This document shows, piece by piece, positions 1 to 9,235 of a DNA stretch of 64,000 nucleotides. A model generated the notes under the pieces. It did no database searches. It was not told the DNA's origin and saw nothing but the letters and a program-made list of their open reading frames with translations. The stretch is from the NCBI RefSeq assembly GCF_048323655.1, contig NZ_JBLUWW010000003.1, forward strand, positions 372,001 through 436,000, written 5' to 3'. Each line of letters opens with the position of its first letter. Positions within the stretch are counted from its first letter, which is position 1. This stretch comes from Salinimicrobium soli (GTDB lineage: Bacteria; Bacteroidota; Bacteroidia; Flavobacteriales; Flavobacteriaceae). Both the position numbers and the translations under genes were made by a program.

Positions 1-1977
1 TTCAATCTCACTGAGACCGAAGTTCTATTTGGTGGAGGAGCTAGAGCTCTGGGGATGAACAGGCGTGGTAACAGGCTGGAGTTGTACAACCGTGCTGATT
101 ACGGGTATACCACCAAAAGTGAATTGTTAAATTACACGCTTCCAATCGTTCTTTCTTCGGAAAAATACCTGCTTCATTTTGATAATGCCCCTATCGGTTT
201 TCTGGATCTTGACAGTGAACATAATAATACTCTTACCTACGAAACCATCAGCGGAAATAAGAGATACCAGGTCGTGGTTGGAGATTCCTGGGAGGATTTG
301 GTGAGTAACTATACCTTGCTTACCGGTCGCCAGCCGCTGCCTCCAAGATGGGTTTTTGGAAATTTCTCCAGCCGTTTTGGATATCATTCTCAGAAAGAAG
401 TTGAAAATACGATCGCAAAGTTCAAAGAAGAGAATATTCCGGTAGATGCCATAATTCTCGATCTTTTCTGGTTTGGTCATGAGATCAAAGGCACGATGGG
501 TAATCTTGCTTTTGTGCGTGATTCTTTTCCGCAGCCCAAGAAAATGATGAAGGATCTGAAGAAGAAAGGGGTGAAGACCATTTTGGTTACAGAGCCTTTT
601 ATTTTGACCACTTCAAACCGTTGGGAAGAGGCAGTCAAAAATGACATTTTGGCTAAAGATTCTTTGCAGCAGCCTTTCACCTTTGATTTCTACTTCGGAA
701 ACACCGGCTTAATTGACATTTTTGAACCCGGAGCACAGGATTGGTTCTGGAATATTTATGAGGACCTGAAGAAAATGGGCGTCGATGGCTGGTGGGGAGA
801 CCTGGGAGAGCCTGAAGTGCATCCTGAAGCCTTGCAGCATTCTATTGGTTCAGCTAATGAAGTTCACAATATCTATGGACATTACTGGGCTAAAATGATT
901 TACGAGGGATATGCCGAAAATTTCTCTGAGCAACGGCCTTTCATTCTCATGCGTGCCGGGGCAGCCGGTTCCCAGCGATTCGGATTAATGCCATGGTCCG
1001 GGGACGTGAGCAGAAGCTGGGGCGGATTAAAACCCCAACCCGAGATCTCCCTTCAAATGGGACTTCAGGGACTGGCGTATATGCATTCTGACCTTGGCGG
1101 ATTTGGAGGTGATCTTTTGGATGACGAGTTATATGCCCGCTGGCTTCAGTACGGAGTATTCCAACCCATCTACAGGCCTCATGCACAGGAAGCAGTGGCT
1201 TCAGAACCAGTTTTTAGAGCCGAAAGACCTAAAAAGCTTGCTAAGAAAGCAATAGAACTCCGTTATAAGATGTTGCCCTATAACTATACGCTGGCTTTCA
1301 GGAATTCAATAGAAGGATTGCCATTAATGAGGCCGCTCTTCTTCGAAGAACCTGATAATTTCCGATTGTATTCGGTTGCCCAGGAATATCTTTGGGGAGA
1401 TGCTTTTTTAGTCTCTCCCGTTGTTCGACCCGATGTTTCTGAAAAAGAGATCTACTTTCCAAAAACGGCAAACTGGTTCGATTTCTACACAGGGAAGATG
1501 TATGAAGGAGGATCTACTGCAACTGTCCAGCTGAAGGAGGAGTATATTCCTACTTTCGTTAGGGGTGGTGCGTTTGTTCCTATGTCCAAACCTATGCATT
1601 CGACCACTGAATTTTCTCCGGAGAAATTGGAAATCCATTATTTTTATGATCCTTCGGCTGAAAAAAGTACAGGGAATTTGTATTTTGATGATGGGCAAAC
1701 CTCAAGGAGTTATGAAAAAGGTCTTTTTGAACTCCTAAATTTCAGTAGTGAAATTTCAGAAAATGAAATAATTATTACAGTTGAAAAGGAATTAGGTTCG
1801 GCTAAAAAGGTTTCAGAAATAGTAAAATCTGAAATGGTGGTACATAATCTCATTTTTGAGCCTTCCGAAGTAAAGATAAATGGTAAGAAAATGAGGTTCA
1901 GTTTTGATGCTGAAAAACACGAACTACAGTTGCCGCTGGAATTAAAGAATAATAAAACTACAATATCAATAAATTAA
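1..1977 (+). CDS. GH31 alpha-glucosidase, 5' end cut by window
   Basis: Glycoside hydrolase family 31, which releases glucose from the non-reducing end of alpha-glucans. The reading frame is open from base 1 (FNLTETEVLFGGGARALG...), so the gene starts upstream; the ATG at 55 is internal. 658 residues are visible. The GH31 nucleophile motif WWGDLGEPE (Asp codon 799-801) and the acid/base motif WSGDVSRSW (Asp codon 1003-1005) are both intact. A beta-sandwich tail follows (about base 1440 on), with a typical IPTFVRGGAFVP stretch. The next gene, a GH13 lipoprotein, begins 15 bases downstream, so the two are probably co-transcribed as the end of a Sus-like starch/maltodextrin locus. The exact linkage specificity cannot be read from sequence. 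Confidence 0.93.
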   Translation, partial: FNLTETEVLFGGGARALGMNRRGNRLELYNRADYGYTTKSELLNYTLPIVLSSEKYLLHFDNAPIGFLDLDSEHNNTLTYETISGNKRYQVVVGDSWEDLVSNYTLLTGRQPLPPRWVFGNFSSRFGYHSQKEVENTIAKFKEENIPVDAIILDLFWFGHEIKGTMGNLAFVRDSFPQPKKMMKDLKKKGVKTILVTEPFILTTSNRWEEAVKNDILAKDSLQQPFTFDFYFGNTGLIDIFEPGAQDWFWNIYEDLKKMGVDGWWGDLGEPEVHPEALQHSIGSANEVHNIYGHYWAKMIYEGYAENFSEQRPFILMRAGAAGSQRFGLMPWSGDVSRSWGGLKPQPEISLQMGLQGLAYMHSDLGGFGGDLLDDELYARWLQYGVFQPIYRPHAQEAVASEPVFRAERPKKLAKKAIELRYKMLPYNYTLAFRNSIEGLPLMRPLFFEEPDNFRLYSVAQEYLWGDAFLVSPVVRPDVSEKEIYFPKTANWFDFYTGKMYEGGSTATVQLKEEYIPTFVRGGAFVPMSKPMHSTTEFSPEKLEIHYFYDPSAEKSTGNLYFDDGQTSRSYEKGLFELLNFSSEISENEIIITVEKELGSAKKVSEIVKSEMVVHNLIFEPSEVKINGKKMRFSFDAEKHELQLPLELKNNKTTISIN

Positions 1978-1992
1978 CTTAAAACTAATCTT

Positions 1993-3435
1993 ATGAAAAA
2001 AATATCAATTTTCTTTTTGGGGCTGTTGGCCCTGACTTCCTGTAAGAACGACCCCGATAATGCAGCGGGTGAAATCGCCGTTGAACAGGAACAGAAAATA
2101 GAACCTGTAAGTGATGATGTGCTGGCATCAGCCGTAATCTATGAAGCCAATATCCGTCAATATTCTCCTGAAGGCACTTTTGATGCTTTTACCGAAGATA
2201 TTCCGCAGTTGAAAGATCTGGGTGTAAAAGTGATCTGGCTAATGCCGATCTATCCTATTTCTGAAACCAAGAGGAAGGCAACAGGAGATCTTAGCATTGA
2301 AGATATTGAAGATCCGGAAGAAAGAGAGAAATACCTTGGTAGCTACTATGCCATTTCAGATTATACCGATGTCAATCCTAATTTCGGGACCAAAGAAGAT
2401 CTTGATGAACTAGTTGAAACTGCTCATGAAAACGGTATGTATGTGATCCTTGACTGGGTTGCGAACCATACAGGTTGGGATCACCAGTGGCTAAAGGATC
2501 ATCCTGAATTCTATACTCAGAATGAAAAAGGTGAGCCGGTAGATCCACTTAATCCTGCAACGGGTGAGTCCTGGGGTTGGACAGATGTTGCCGATCTTAA
2601 TTATGACAACAAGGAACTTTGGAAAGAAATGACCGAGGATATGAAGTACTGGATCGCCGAACATGATATCGATGGTTTTAGAGCTGATGTTGCCGGAGAA
2701 GTTCCAACCGAGTTTTGGGATCAGGCTGTGGTAGAAGTAAAGAAGATCAAGCCGGTATTCATGCTTGCAGAATCTGAAGACAAAGACCTTTTCCATAATT
2801 CATTTGATATGGGATATAACTGGGAAGGTCATCACCTAATGAATGAAATGGCTCAGGGGAAAGTAACCGTGAAAGCCTGGGATGATTACATGAAGAAGAT
2901 CGACACCACTTATCAGCAGGATGATTACCTGATGAATTTCGTGACCAATCACGATGAGAACTCCTGGAATGGAACAGTTACCGAAAGAATGGGAGATGCT
3001 TCAGAAGCTATGGTTGCTCTTACCTATACAATTCCGGGGATGCCACTTATCTACAGTGGGCAGGAGTATGATATGGACAAAAGGCTGAAGTTCTTCGAAA
3101 AAGACACTATTCCAAAGGCAAAAGGGAAAATGTGGCCGGTGCTTGAAAAACTGGGAGAGCTGAAAAATTCCAATCCGGCGCTTCATGGTGCCAAGGAGGC
3201 TGCGCCTCACAACAGGATCCAGACTTCCAATGACGCTAAAGTTCTTGCTTTTGAAAGAGCAGCGAATGGCGATAAAGTGGTATATGTTGCGAACATGAGT
3301 GATAAGCCGGTAGAATTCACCATGGAAGTGACTGGAAATTTCACTCCATACATTGGGAAAAAAGACTTCGAATTGACCGAAAATGGCAATTATAAATTTG
3401 GTCCATGGGAATATGTTGTTTTAGTAAATAATTAA
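1993..3435 (+). CDS. GH13 alpha-amylase family lipoprotein
   Basis: Secreted alpha-amylase-family enzyme (480 aa). The N-terminus has a lipoprotein signal (LLALTSC, Cys17), so it is probably anchored in the outer membrane as SusG is. GH13 regions are visible: DWVANH (Asp154-His159), GFRAD with nucleophile Asp232, LAE with acid/base Glu260, and NHD with the stabilising Asp321. The all-beta C-terminal domain ends at about 480. It follows the GH31 gene by 15 bases and is closed by a strong hairpin terminator. Endo-acting starch or maltodextrin hydrolysis outside the cytoplasm is inferred from the family and the anchor. Substrate preference within GH13 is not certain. Confidence 0.92.
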   Translation: MKKISIFFLGLLALTSCKNDPDNAAGEIAVEQEQKIEPVSDDVLASAVIYEANIRQYSPEGTFDAFTEDIPQLKDLGVKVIWLMPIYPISETKRKATGDLSIEDIEDPEEREKYLGSYYAISDYTDVNPNFGTKEDLDELVETAHENGMYVILDWVANHTGWDHQWLKDHPEFYTQNEKGEPVDPLNPATGESWGWTDVADLNYDNKELWKEMTEDMKYWIAEHDIDGFRADVAGEVPTEFWDQAVVEVKKIKPVFMLAESEDKDLFHNSFDMGYNWEGHHLMNEMAQGKVTVKAWDDYMKKIDTTYQQDDYLMNFVTNHDENSWNGTVTERMGDASEAMVALTYTIPGMPLIYSGQEYDMDKRLKFFEKDTIPKAKGKMWPVLEKLGELKNSNPALHGAKEAAPHNRIQTSNDAKVLAFERAANGDKVVYVANMSDKPVEFTMEVTGNFTPYIGKKDFELTENGNYKFGPWEYVVLVNN

Positions 3436-3455
3436 AATTTCCTCAAAAAAATTGC

Positions 3456-3489
3456 AAAAATGCCTCTGAAAAGGGGCATTTTTATTTTT
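3456..3489 (+). terminator. Rho-independent terminator after the GH13 gene
   Basis: An 11-bp stem (aaaaatgcctc / ggggcattttt, one G-U pair) with loop tgaaaa is followed by a T-rich run. It separates the glycoside hydrolase genes from pfkA. Confidence 0.8.
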
Positions 3490-3559
3490 TATTAACCGAA
3501 AACGTTTGAGTTTCAGGGGGAATTAGGTTATATTCTCTAATTGAAATAGCTTTACATCA

Positions 3560-4546
3560 ATGTTAGAAAAGATTAAAAAGATCGCAGTTTTGACTTCCGG
3601 AGGAGACGCTCCAGGAATGAACGCAGCAATTAGGGCCGTAGCCAGAAGTTGCGCATACTACAACCTGGATTGTATCGGTGTTTACCGGGGATATCAGGGA
3701 TTGATTGAAAACGATTTTGAACTTCTCACCGCACGATCTGTGCGTAACGTCATTAACCGTGGCGGCACGTTCTTAAAGTCGGCAAGATCAAAAGAATTCC
3801 GAACCGAAGAAGGTCGTAAAAAAGCTTATAAGAATCTTCAGAATTCGGGAATTGATGCTCTTATCGTAATTGGGGGAGACGGTACTTTTACCGGCGCCAT
3901 GAAATTACAGGAGGAGTACAATTTTCCGGTAATAGGAATTCCGGGTACCATTGACAATGATATCAATGGCACAGATTATTGCATTGGCTATGATACCGCG
4001 CTTAATACGGTTGTGGAGGCTATTGACAAAATCAGGGATACTGCCAGTTCTCATAACAGGCTTTTTCTTGTTGAGGTGATGGGCCGCGATGCCGGTGATA
4101 TCGCCTTGAACAGTGGAATTGGAGCAGGGGCTGAAGAGATCCTTATTCCTGAAGAGGACAAAGGGATCGAGCAAATGCTGTTCTCCCTTGAAAGAAGCCG
4201 AAAATCGGGCAAGACTTCCAGTATCATTGTGGTAGCCGAAGGAGAGAAGAGCGGAAAGAACATCTTTGAGCTCGCCGAATATATTGGTGAGAATCTCGAA
4301 GGTTATGATATACGTGTATCGGTTTTGGGTCACATCCAAAGAGGAGGAGCCCCCAGTTGTTTTGACCGGGTGCTGGCCAGTAGGTTGGGTGTAGGTGCAG
4401 TTGAAGCTTTAATGCGCGGTGAAAGTAATGTCATGGTTGGGATCACTAACAGAATGGTAACTTCAGTAGATTTTGAAGTGGCCATTAAAGGTCAACGACC
4501 ATTAGATAAGGAGTTAAGGAGGGTGTTGAACATCACCACAATTTAA
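3560..4546 (+). CDS. pfkA: ATP-dependent 6-phosphofructokinase
   Basis: Phosphorylates fructose-6-phosphate to fructose-1,6-bisphosphate, the committed step of glycolysis, in the cytoplasm. 328 aa, close to the 320 aa of E. coli PfkA. Visible motifs are the N-terminal TSGGDAPGMNAAIR, GGDGT (105-109) and PGTIDND, whose Asp132 corresponds to catalytic Asp127 of E. coli. Gly at both positions that distinguish ATP from pyrophosphate enzymes (GGDG and GTIDND) indicates an ATP-type enzyme. gapA follows after 20 bases, so the two glycolytic genes likely form one operon ending at the hairpin after gapA. Confidence 0.97.
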   Translation: MLEKIKKIAVLTSGGDAPGMNAAIRAVARSCAYYNLDCIGVYRGYQGLIENDFELLTARSVRNVINRGGTFLKSARSKEFRTEEGRKKAYKNLQNSGIDALIVIGGDGTFTGAMKLQEEYNFPVIGIPGTIDNDINGTDYCIGYDTALNTVVEAIDKIRDTASSHNRLFLVEVMGRDAGDIALNSGIGAGAEEILIPEEDKGIEQMLFSLERSRKSGKTSSIIVVAEGEKSGKNIFELAEYIGENLEGYDIRVSVLGHIQRGGAPSCFDRVLASRLGVGAVEALMRGESNVMVGITNRMVTSVDFEVAIKGQRPLDKELRRVLNITTI

Positions 4547-4566
4547 ATTTTATAAAAACAGAGATT

Positions 4567-5568
4567 ATGAGTACTAAAATAGGAATTAACGGATTTGGTC
4601 GAATAGGAAGGATCGCCTTCAGAATTGCCAGTGAAAGAGAAGATGTAGAAGTAGTGGCAATTAATGACCTGCTGGATGTAGATCATTTGGCATATCTTTT
4701 AAAATATGATTCAGTTCATGGAACATTTAAAGGTTCTGTGGAAATTGAAGGAGGAAACCTGGTTGTGAACGGAAAACAAGTTCGTATCACTGCAGAAAAG
4801 AATCCGGAAGAACTAAAGTGGGATGAAGTGGGTGCAGAAATCGTTATGGATTGTACCGGAATTTTCACCACTAAAGATACTGCAGCAAAACACCTTACAG
4901 CAGGTGCGAAAAAAGTAGTTATTTCGGCTCCTTCTAAAGACGCGCCTATGTTCGTTATGGGTGTGAACCATGAGGACATCACCTCAGACGATAAGATCGT
5001 ATCTAACGCTTCATGTACTACCAACTGTCTTGCCCCACTTGCAAAGATCGTTGATGATGAATTTGGACTTGTTGAAGGTCTAATGACTACCATTCACGCG
5101 ACCACTGCAACCCAAATGACAGTAGATGGTCCATCTAAAAAAGACTGGAGAGGTGGTAGAAGTGCTTTGATCAACATCATTCCTTCTTCTACCGGTGCTG
5201 CCAAAGCAGTAGGAAAAGTAATTCCTAAGCTTGACGGAAAATTGACTGGGATGGCCTTCAGAGTTCCTACTGCAGATGTTTCTGTGGTTGACCTTACTGT
5301 AAGAACTGAAAAAGCTGCTTCTTATGAAGATATTAAAGCGGCCTTTAAGAAAGCTTCGGAAGGTGCTTATAAAGGAGTAGTTTCTTATACAGAAGAACAA
5401 GTAGTTTCTCAGGATTTCGTTTCTAATTCTTACGTTTGTAACTTCGATGCCGGAGCGGGAATTGCGCTAAATGACAACTTCTTTAAACTGGTTGCCTGGT
5501 ATGACAACGAATATGGCTATTCAGCTAAACTTGTAGAATTGTCTGCTCACGTAGCTTCACTAAAATAA
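4567..5568 (+). CDS. gapA: Glyceraldehyde-3-phosphate dehydrogenase, type I
   Basis: Oxidises glyceraldehyde-3-phosphate to 1,3-bisphosphoglycerate with NAD in glycolysis (333 aa, normal length). The Rossmann motif GINGFGRIGR lies at 6-15 and the catalytic Cys150 in SNASCTTNC. Asp34 after beta-2 (AINDL) points to NAD rather than NADP preference. It is 20 bases downstream of pfkA on the same strand and is followed by a strong terminator. Codon use is A/T-rich and regular, as expected for a highly expressed housekeeping gene. Confidence 0.98.
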   Translation: MSTKIGINGFGRIGRIAFRIASEREDVEVVAINDLLDVDHLAYLLKYDSVHGTFKGSVEIEGGNLVVNGKQVRITAEKNPEELKWDEVGAEIVMDCTGIFTTKDTAAKHLTAGAKKVVISAPSKDAPMFVMGVNHEDITSDDKIVSNASCTTNCLAPLAKIVDDEFGLVEGLMTTIHATTATQMTVDGPSKKDWRGGRSALINIIPSSTGAAKAVGKVIPKLDGKLTGMAFRVPTADVSVVDLTVRTEKAASYEDIKAAFKKASEGAYKGVVSYTEEQVVSQDFVSNSYVCNFDAGAGIALNDNFFKLVAWYDNEYGYSAKLVELSAHVASLK

Positions 5569-5576
5569 TTCATATT

Positions 5577-5609
5577 AAAGCCCTGAATGTTCAGGGCTTT
5601 TTTTATTTT
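5577..5609 (+). terminator. Rho-independent terminator after gapA
   Basis: The 10-bp stem aaagccctga / tcagggcttt with loop atgt is followed by a T-rich tract. It ends only six bases before the ATG of the next gene, so that gene needs its own promoter or read-through. Confidence 0.85.
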
Positions 5610-5614
5610 TCACT

Positions 5615-6478
5615 ATGATTTTAATAGCAGATGGCGGCTCCACAAAATGTGATTGGATCTTATTGGATTCCGATGGGGAGCAAGTGCTGAAAACCCGAAC
5701 AAAAGGATTGAATCCTGCAGTCTTTAAGACTGAAGTGCTGGAACAACGGCTCGCAGAAAATTTTGACCTCCAGACCGTAAAAGATAGAGTTGAAAAAGTA
5801 CATTTTTATGGTGCAGGTTGTGGTACTGCGAAACCCACAGCTCTTTTGAAATTGATCCTGGAAAAATATTTTTCCAGTGCCACAGAAGTACTGGTACAGG
5901 AAGATATGGTGGCTGCTGTGTATGCAGTTACTGACGAGCCCGGTATTGTCTGTATCCTGGGTACAGGATCCAACAGTTGTTATTTTGATGGTAAGACCAT
6001 CAAAACGGCAGTAGACTCCCTGGGATACATTTTAATGGACGAAGCTAGCGGAAATTACTTCGGAAAAAGATTGATCCGCGATTATTACTACAAAAAAATG
6101 CCGCAAAAGCTGGCAGCGATCTTTGAGAAGGAATACGATATTTCTTCAGATGCCATTAAAGAGAACATCTACAAGAAAGAAAACCCGAATACTTATTTGG
6201 CTCATTTTGCTGAATTCATTTTCAAGAATGAACAAAACGGTTATTTCTACCAGTTGATCGCAGAAGGAATGCAAAATTTTATTGAGCACCGGGTACTTTG
6301 TTTCAAGGCTGCTCAAAATGTGCCGATCCATTTTGTAGGATCCATCGCTTATTTTTCTCAGGAGATCGTAAGGGATGCGTTGCAACCTTATCGTTTGACA
6401 GTTGGGAATATCGTGCAGCGCCCTATTGATGGCATCCTGGACTACTATCGCAAAAATGTGTTAAAGGTTCAGCAGTAG
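5615..6478 (+). CDS. BadF/BadG-type ATPase, N-acetylglucosamine kinase-like
   Basis: 287-aa sugar-kinase-fold protein of the BadF/BadG/BcrA/BcrD family, which includes eukaryotic N-acetylglucosamine kinase and bacterial MurK. The phosphate-binding loop ADGGSTKCDW (5-14) and the second motif ILGTGSNS (about 111-118) are visible, as is the adenosine-side GSIAYF near 243. Flavobacterial members may phosphorylate amino sugars recovered from cell-wall turnover, but the substrate cannot be read here. The start directly after the gapA terminator is unambiguous. yifB follows after 46 bases. Confidence 0.8.
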   Translation: MILIADGGSTKCDWILLDSDGEQVLKTRTKGLNPAVFKTEVLEQRLAENFDLQTVKDRVEKVHFYGAGCGTAKPTALLKLILEKYFSSATEVLVQEDMVAAVYAVTDEPGIVCILGTGSNSCYFDGKTIKTAVDSLGYILMDEASGNYFGKRLIRDYYYKKMPQKLAAIFEKEYDISSDAIKENIYKKENPNTYLAHFAEFIFKNEQNGYFYQLIAEGMQNFIEHRVLCFKAAQNVPIHFVGSIAYFSQEIVRDALQPYRLTVGNIVQRPIDGILDYYRKNVLKVQQ

Positions 6479-6524
6479 AAAGCTTTCAGCAAAATTTTAC
6501 TACATTTAAAAAAACAATTTTTAA

Positions 6525-8063
6525 ATGCTGGTAAAAGTTTACGGAAGTGCTGTGTTTGGGGTGGAAGCCACCACTATCACCGTTGAAGTAAACGTCGACT
6601 CGGGCATAGGTTACCACCTGGTAGGTCTTCCCGATATTGCAGTAAAAGAAAGCAGTTTTAGAATAGCGGCCGCATTGAAAAATGTCGGCCGCAATTTTCC
6701 CGGAAAGAAAATTACTGTAAACATGGCTCCCGCCGACCTTCGGAAAGAAGGTTCGGCCTATGATCTCACCTTCGCCATGGGGATTCTTATTGCCTCAGGA
6801 CAAATCCAAGCCGAAAATATTTCCGATTATATTATTATGGGTGAGCTTTCTCTCGACGGAAGCCTGCAACCCATAAAAGGAGCTTTACCCATTGCCATAA
6901 AAGCTAAGCAAGAGGGTTTTAAAGGCTTTTTTCTTCCGAAGCAGAACGTTAGGGAAGCCGCGATTGTCAGTGGCCTTGACGTCTACGGAATTGAAAATAT
7001 TGAAGAGATTATCCGTTTTTTTGACGAAGGAGAGGAGCTTGAAAAAACGGTTATTGATACCCGAAAGGAATTCTACAACGAACTGGAAAATCCGGAGCAC
7101 GATTTTGCCGATGTAAAAGGGCAGGAATCGATCAAACGCTGCATGGAGATTGCCGCTGCCGGTGGTCATAACATTATACTTATTGGTCCTCCCGGCGCAG
7201 GAAAGACGATGCTGGCCAAACGATTGCCCAGTATTTTACCTCCAATGACCCTCCACGAGGCATTGGAGACCACTAAGATCCATAGCGTTGTGGGTCGCGT
7301 ACGGGAAAATGTGGGATTAATGGCCCATAGACCTTTTAGAAGTCCTCATCATACTATATCAGATGTTGCTCTTGTTGGCGGTGGAGCATATCCGCAGCCG
7401 GGGGAGATCTCGCTTTCCCATAATGGCGTCTTATTCCTGGATGAGCTTCCGGAGTTCAAACGCAGCGTTCTTGAGGTAATGAGACAGCCGTTGGAAGACA
7501 GGGAAGTGACTATTTCCCGGGCAAAGTTCACGGTTACGTACCCTTCAAGTTTTATGTTGGTGGCCAGCATGAATCCCAGCCCCAGTGGATACTTTCATGA
7601 ACCTGGATCACCGGCTACTTCTTCCCCGGGAGAAATGCAACGGTATTTAAGTAAGATCAGTGGTCCACTTCTGGATCGCATCGATATTCATATTGAGGTT
7701 ACTCCGGTGCCCTTTGAAAAACTGAGTGAAGAGAGAAGGGGAGAGAGCAGTCGCGAAATAAGACAGCGGGTCACGGCAGCTCGGGAGAGACAAACCGAAC
7801 GGTTTGAAAGTGATGAAAAAGTGCATTATAATGCGCAGATGAATGTGCGGCAGATCAGAGAATTCTGCAGCCTGGATCCTGCTTCCATGCAATTGTTAAA
7901 AACGGCAATGGAAAAATTAAACCTTTCTGCGCGAGCTTATGACCGTATTTTGAAGGTCTCTCGAACTATTGCTGATCTTGATAATTCTGAATCTATAAAC
8001 GGTGCTCACATAAGTGAAGCGATACAATACCGCAGCCTGGACAGGGAAGGCTGGCTGGGTTGA
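6525..8063 (+). CDS. comM: YifB/ComM-family Mg-chelatase-like AAA ATPase
   Basis: 512 aa with the standard YifB layout: an N-terminal Lon/S5-like fold (about 1-170), Walker A GPPGAGKT at 221-228, a Walker B-like GVLFLDELPEF near 300, and a C-terminal helical domain ending in YRSLDR. ComM is a hexameric helicase that promotes branch migration when transformed DNA is integrated. Many non-competent bacteria also carry it, so natural competence cannot be assumed. It lies in a co-directional run with the upstream kinase gene and a DUF2891 gene 17 bases downstream. Confidence 0.93.
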   Translation: MLVKVYGSAVFGVEATTITVEVNVDSGIGYHLVGLPDIAVKESSFRIAAALKNVGRNFPGKKITVNMAPADLRKEGSAYDLTFAMGILIASGQIQAENISDYIIMGELSLDGSLQPIKGALPIAIKAKQEGFKGFFLPKQNVREAAIVSGLDVYGIENIEEIIRFFDEGEELEKTVIDTRKEFYNELENPEHDFADVKGQESIKRCMEIAAAGGHNIILIGPPGAGKTMLAKRLPSILPPMTLHEALETTKIHSVVGRVRENVGLMAHRPFRSPHHTISDVALVGGGAYPQPGEISLSHNGVLFLDELPEFKRSVLEVMRQPLEDREVTISRAKFTVTYPSSFMLVASMNPSPSGYFHEPGSPATSSPGEMQRYLSKISGPLLDRIDIHIEVTPVPFEKLSEERRGESSREIRQRVTAARERQTERFESDEKVHYNAQMNVRQIREFCSLDPASMQLLKTAMEKLNLSARAYDRILKVSRTIADLDNSESINGAHISEAIQYRSLDREGWLG

Positions 8064-8080
8064 ACTAAAACTACAATTAA

Positions 8081-9235
8081 ATGAAAAAATTAATCCTGAT
8101 TTTCGCCGCTATGGCTTTAATGAATTGCAAAGGGAACGATGAGGCTCCCGAAGATGGAGTAACAAACAATGAAGACTCTACGCTGGTGGATAAAGCCGCC
8201 GGAATGCTTACCGAGGTAAAACCGGTAACCTTAACGTTGGAGCAAGCCAACAAACTGGCTCAGCTTCCGCTGGATTGCATTAATGTGGAGTATCCTAATA
8301 AACTGAACCAAACCCTTGCAAATAAATCTGAAATAGGAGAACCAAAGGAGTTGCATCCGGCTTTCTACGGATGTTTTGACTGGCATTCTTCTGTTCATGG
8401 CCATTGGGCGCTGGTAAGTCTGCTAAAAAGGTTTCCGGACCTCAAAAAAGAAGAAGAGATCCGTGAAAAGCTACAACAAAGCCTTTCCGAAGAAAATATA
8501 AGACAGGAAGTGGCTTACTTCAGTAATGAACAGGAGGATTCTTACGAAAGGACGTACGGTTGGGCATGGTTACTCAAACTGGCTGAAGAACTTCACACCT
8601 GGGATGATCCTTTAGCGAGAGAACTGGAGCAAAACCTGCAGCCGCTCACCAATTTGATAGTAGATAAGTTCAAAGATTTCCTACCTAAACTAAAGTACCC
8701 GATCCGGGTGGGAGAACATACCAATACTGCTTTTGCTTTGTCTCTTGCTCACGATTATGCCAAAGCAACCGAAAAGGAAGACCTTAAGATGCTGATTGAA
8801 AAAAGGGCTAAGGACTTTTATCTTACAGATGACAATTGCCCATTGACCTGGGAGCCCAGCGGATTTGATTTTCTTTCCCCATGTTTCGAAGAGATCGATA
8901 TCATGAGAAGGGTGCTGCCCGAAAATGCTTTCCGCCTATGGATGGAAGATTTTATGCCTCAGCTCAAGAATAAAGATTTCGACCTAGAAGTGGCAGAGGT
9001 TTCCGATCGCAGCGATGGAAAACTGGTGCATCTCGACGGGCTCAACTTTAGTCGTGCATGGGTGATGTATGGACTTGCAAATAAATATCCGAAGAAATAC
9101 GGTCATTTAAAACCGCTGGCGAATGAGCATGTGGCTTATTCCTTTCCAAACCTCGTAGGAGATACTTATGAAGGAGGTCACTGGCTGGGAACTTTTGCAC
9201 TTTACGCCCTTCAGCAAAGTATACAGGAGAAGTGA
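8081..9235 (+). CDS. DUF2891 family lipoprotein
   Basis: 384 aa. A short lipoprotein signal ends in MNC (Cys16), followed by an acidic linker and then a DUF2891 domain (about 50-380) with FYGCFDWHSSVHGHWAL near 110, a charged HxxxHxHW patch that looks like a binding or catalytic site. The fold is mostly alpha-helical and resembles alpha/alpha toroids, but no activity is established. Its stop overlaps the GTG start of the Nramp-like transporter by four bases (GTGA), so translation is coupled. With pxpABC downstream, a role linked to 5-oxoproline or peptide use is possible but not shown. Confidence 0.85.
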   Translation: MKKLILIFAAMALMNCKGNDEAPEDGVTNNEDSTLVDKAAGMLTEVKPVTLTLEQANKLAQLPLDCINVEYPNKLNQTLANKSEIGEPKELHPAFYGCFDWHSSVHGHWALVSLLKRFPDLKKEEEIREKLQQSLSEENIRQEVAYFSNEQEDSYERTYGWAWLLKLAEELHTWDDPLARELEQNLQPLTNLIVDKFKDFLPKLKYPIRVGEHTNTAFALSLAHDYAKATEKEDLKMLIEKRAKDFYLTDDNCPLTWEPSGFDFLSPCFEEIDIMRRVLPENAFRLWMEDFMPQLKNKDFDLEVAEVSDRSDGKLVHLDGLNFSRAWVMYGLANKYPKKYGHLKPLANEHVAYSFPNLVGDTYEGGHWLGTFALYALQQSIQEK

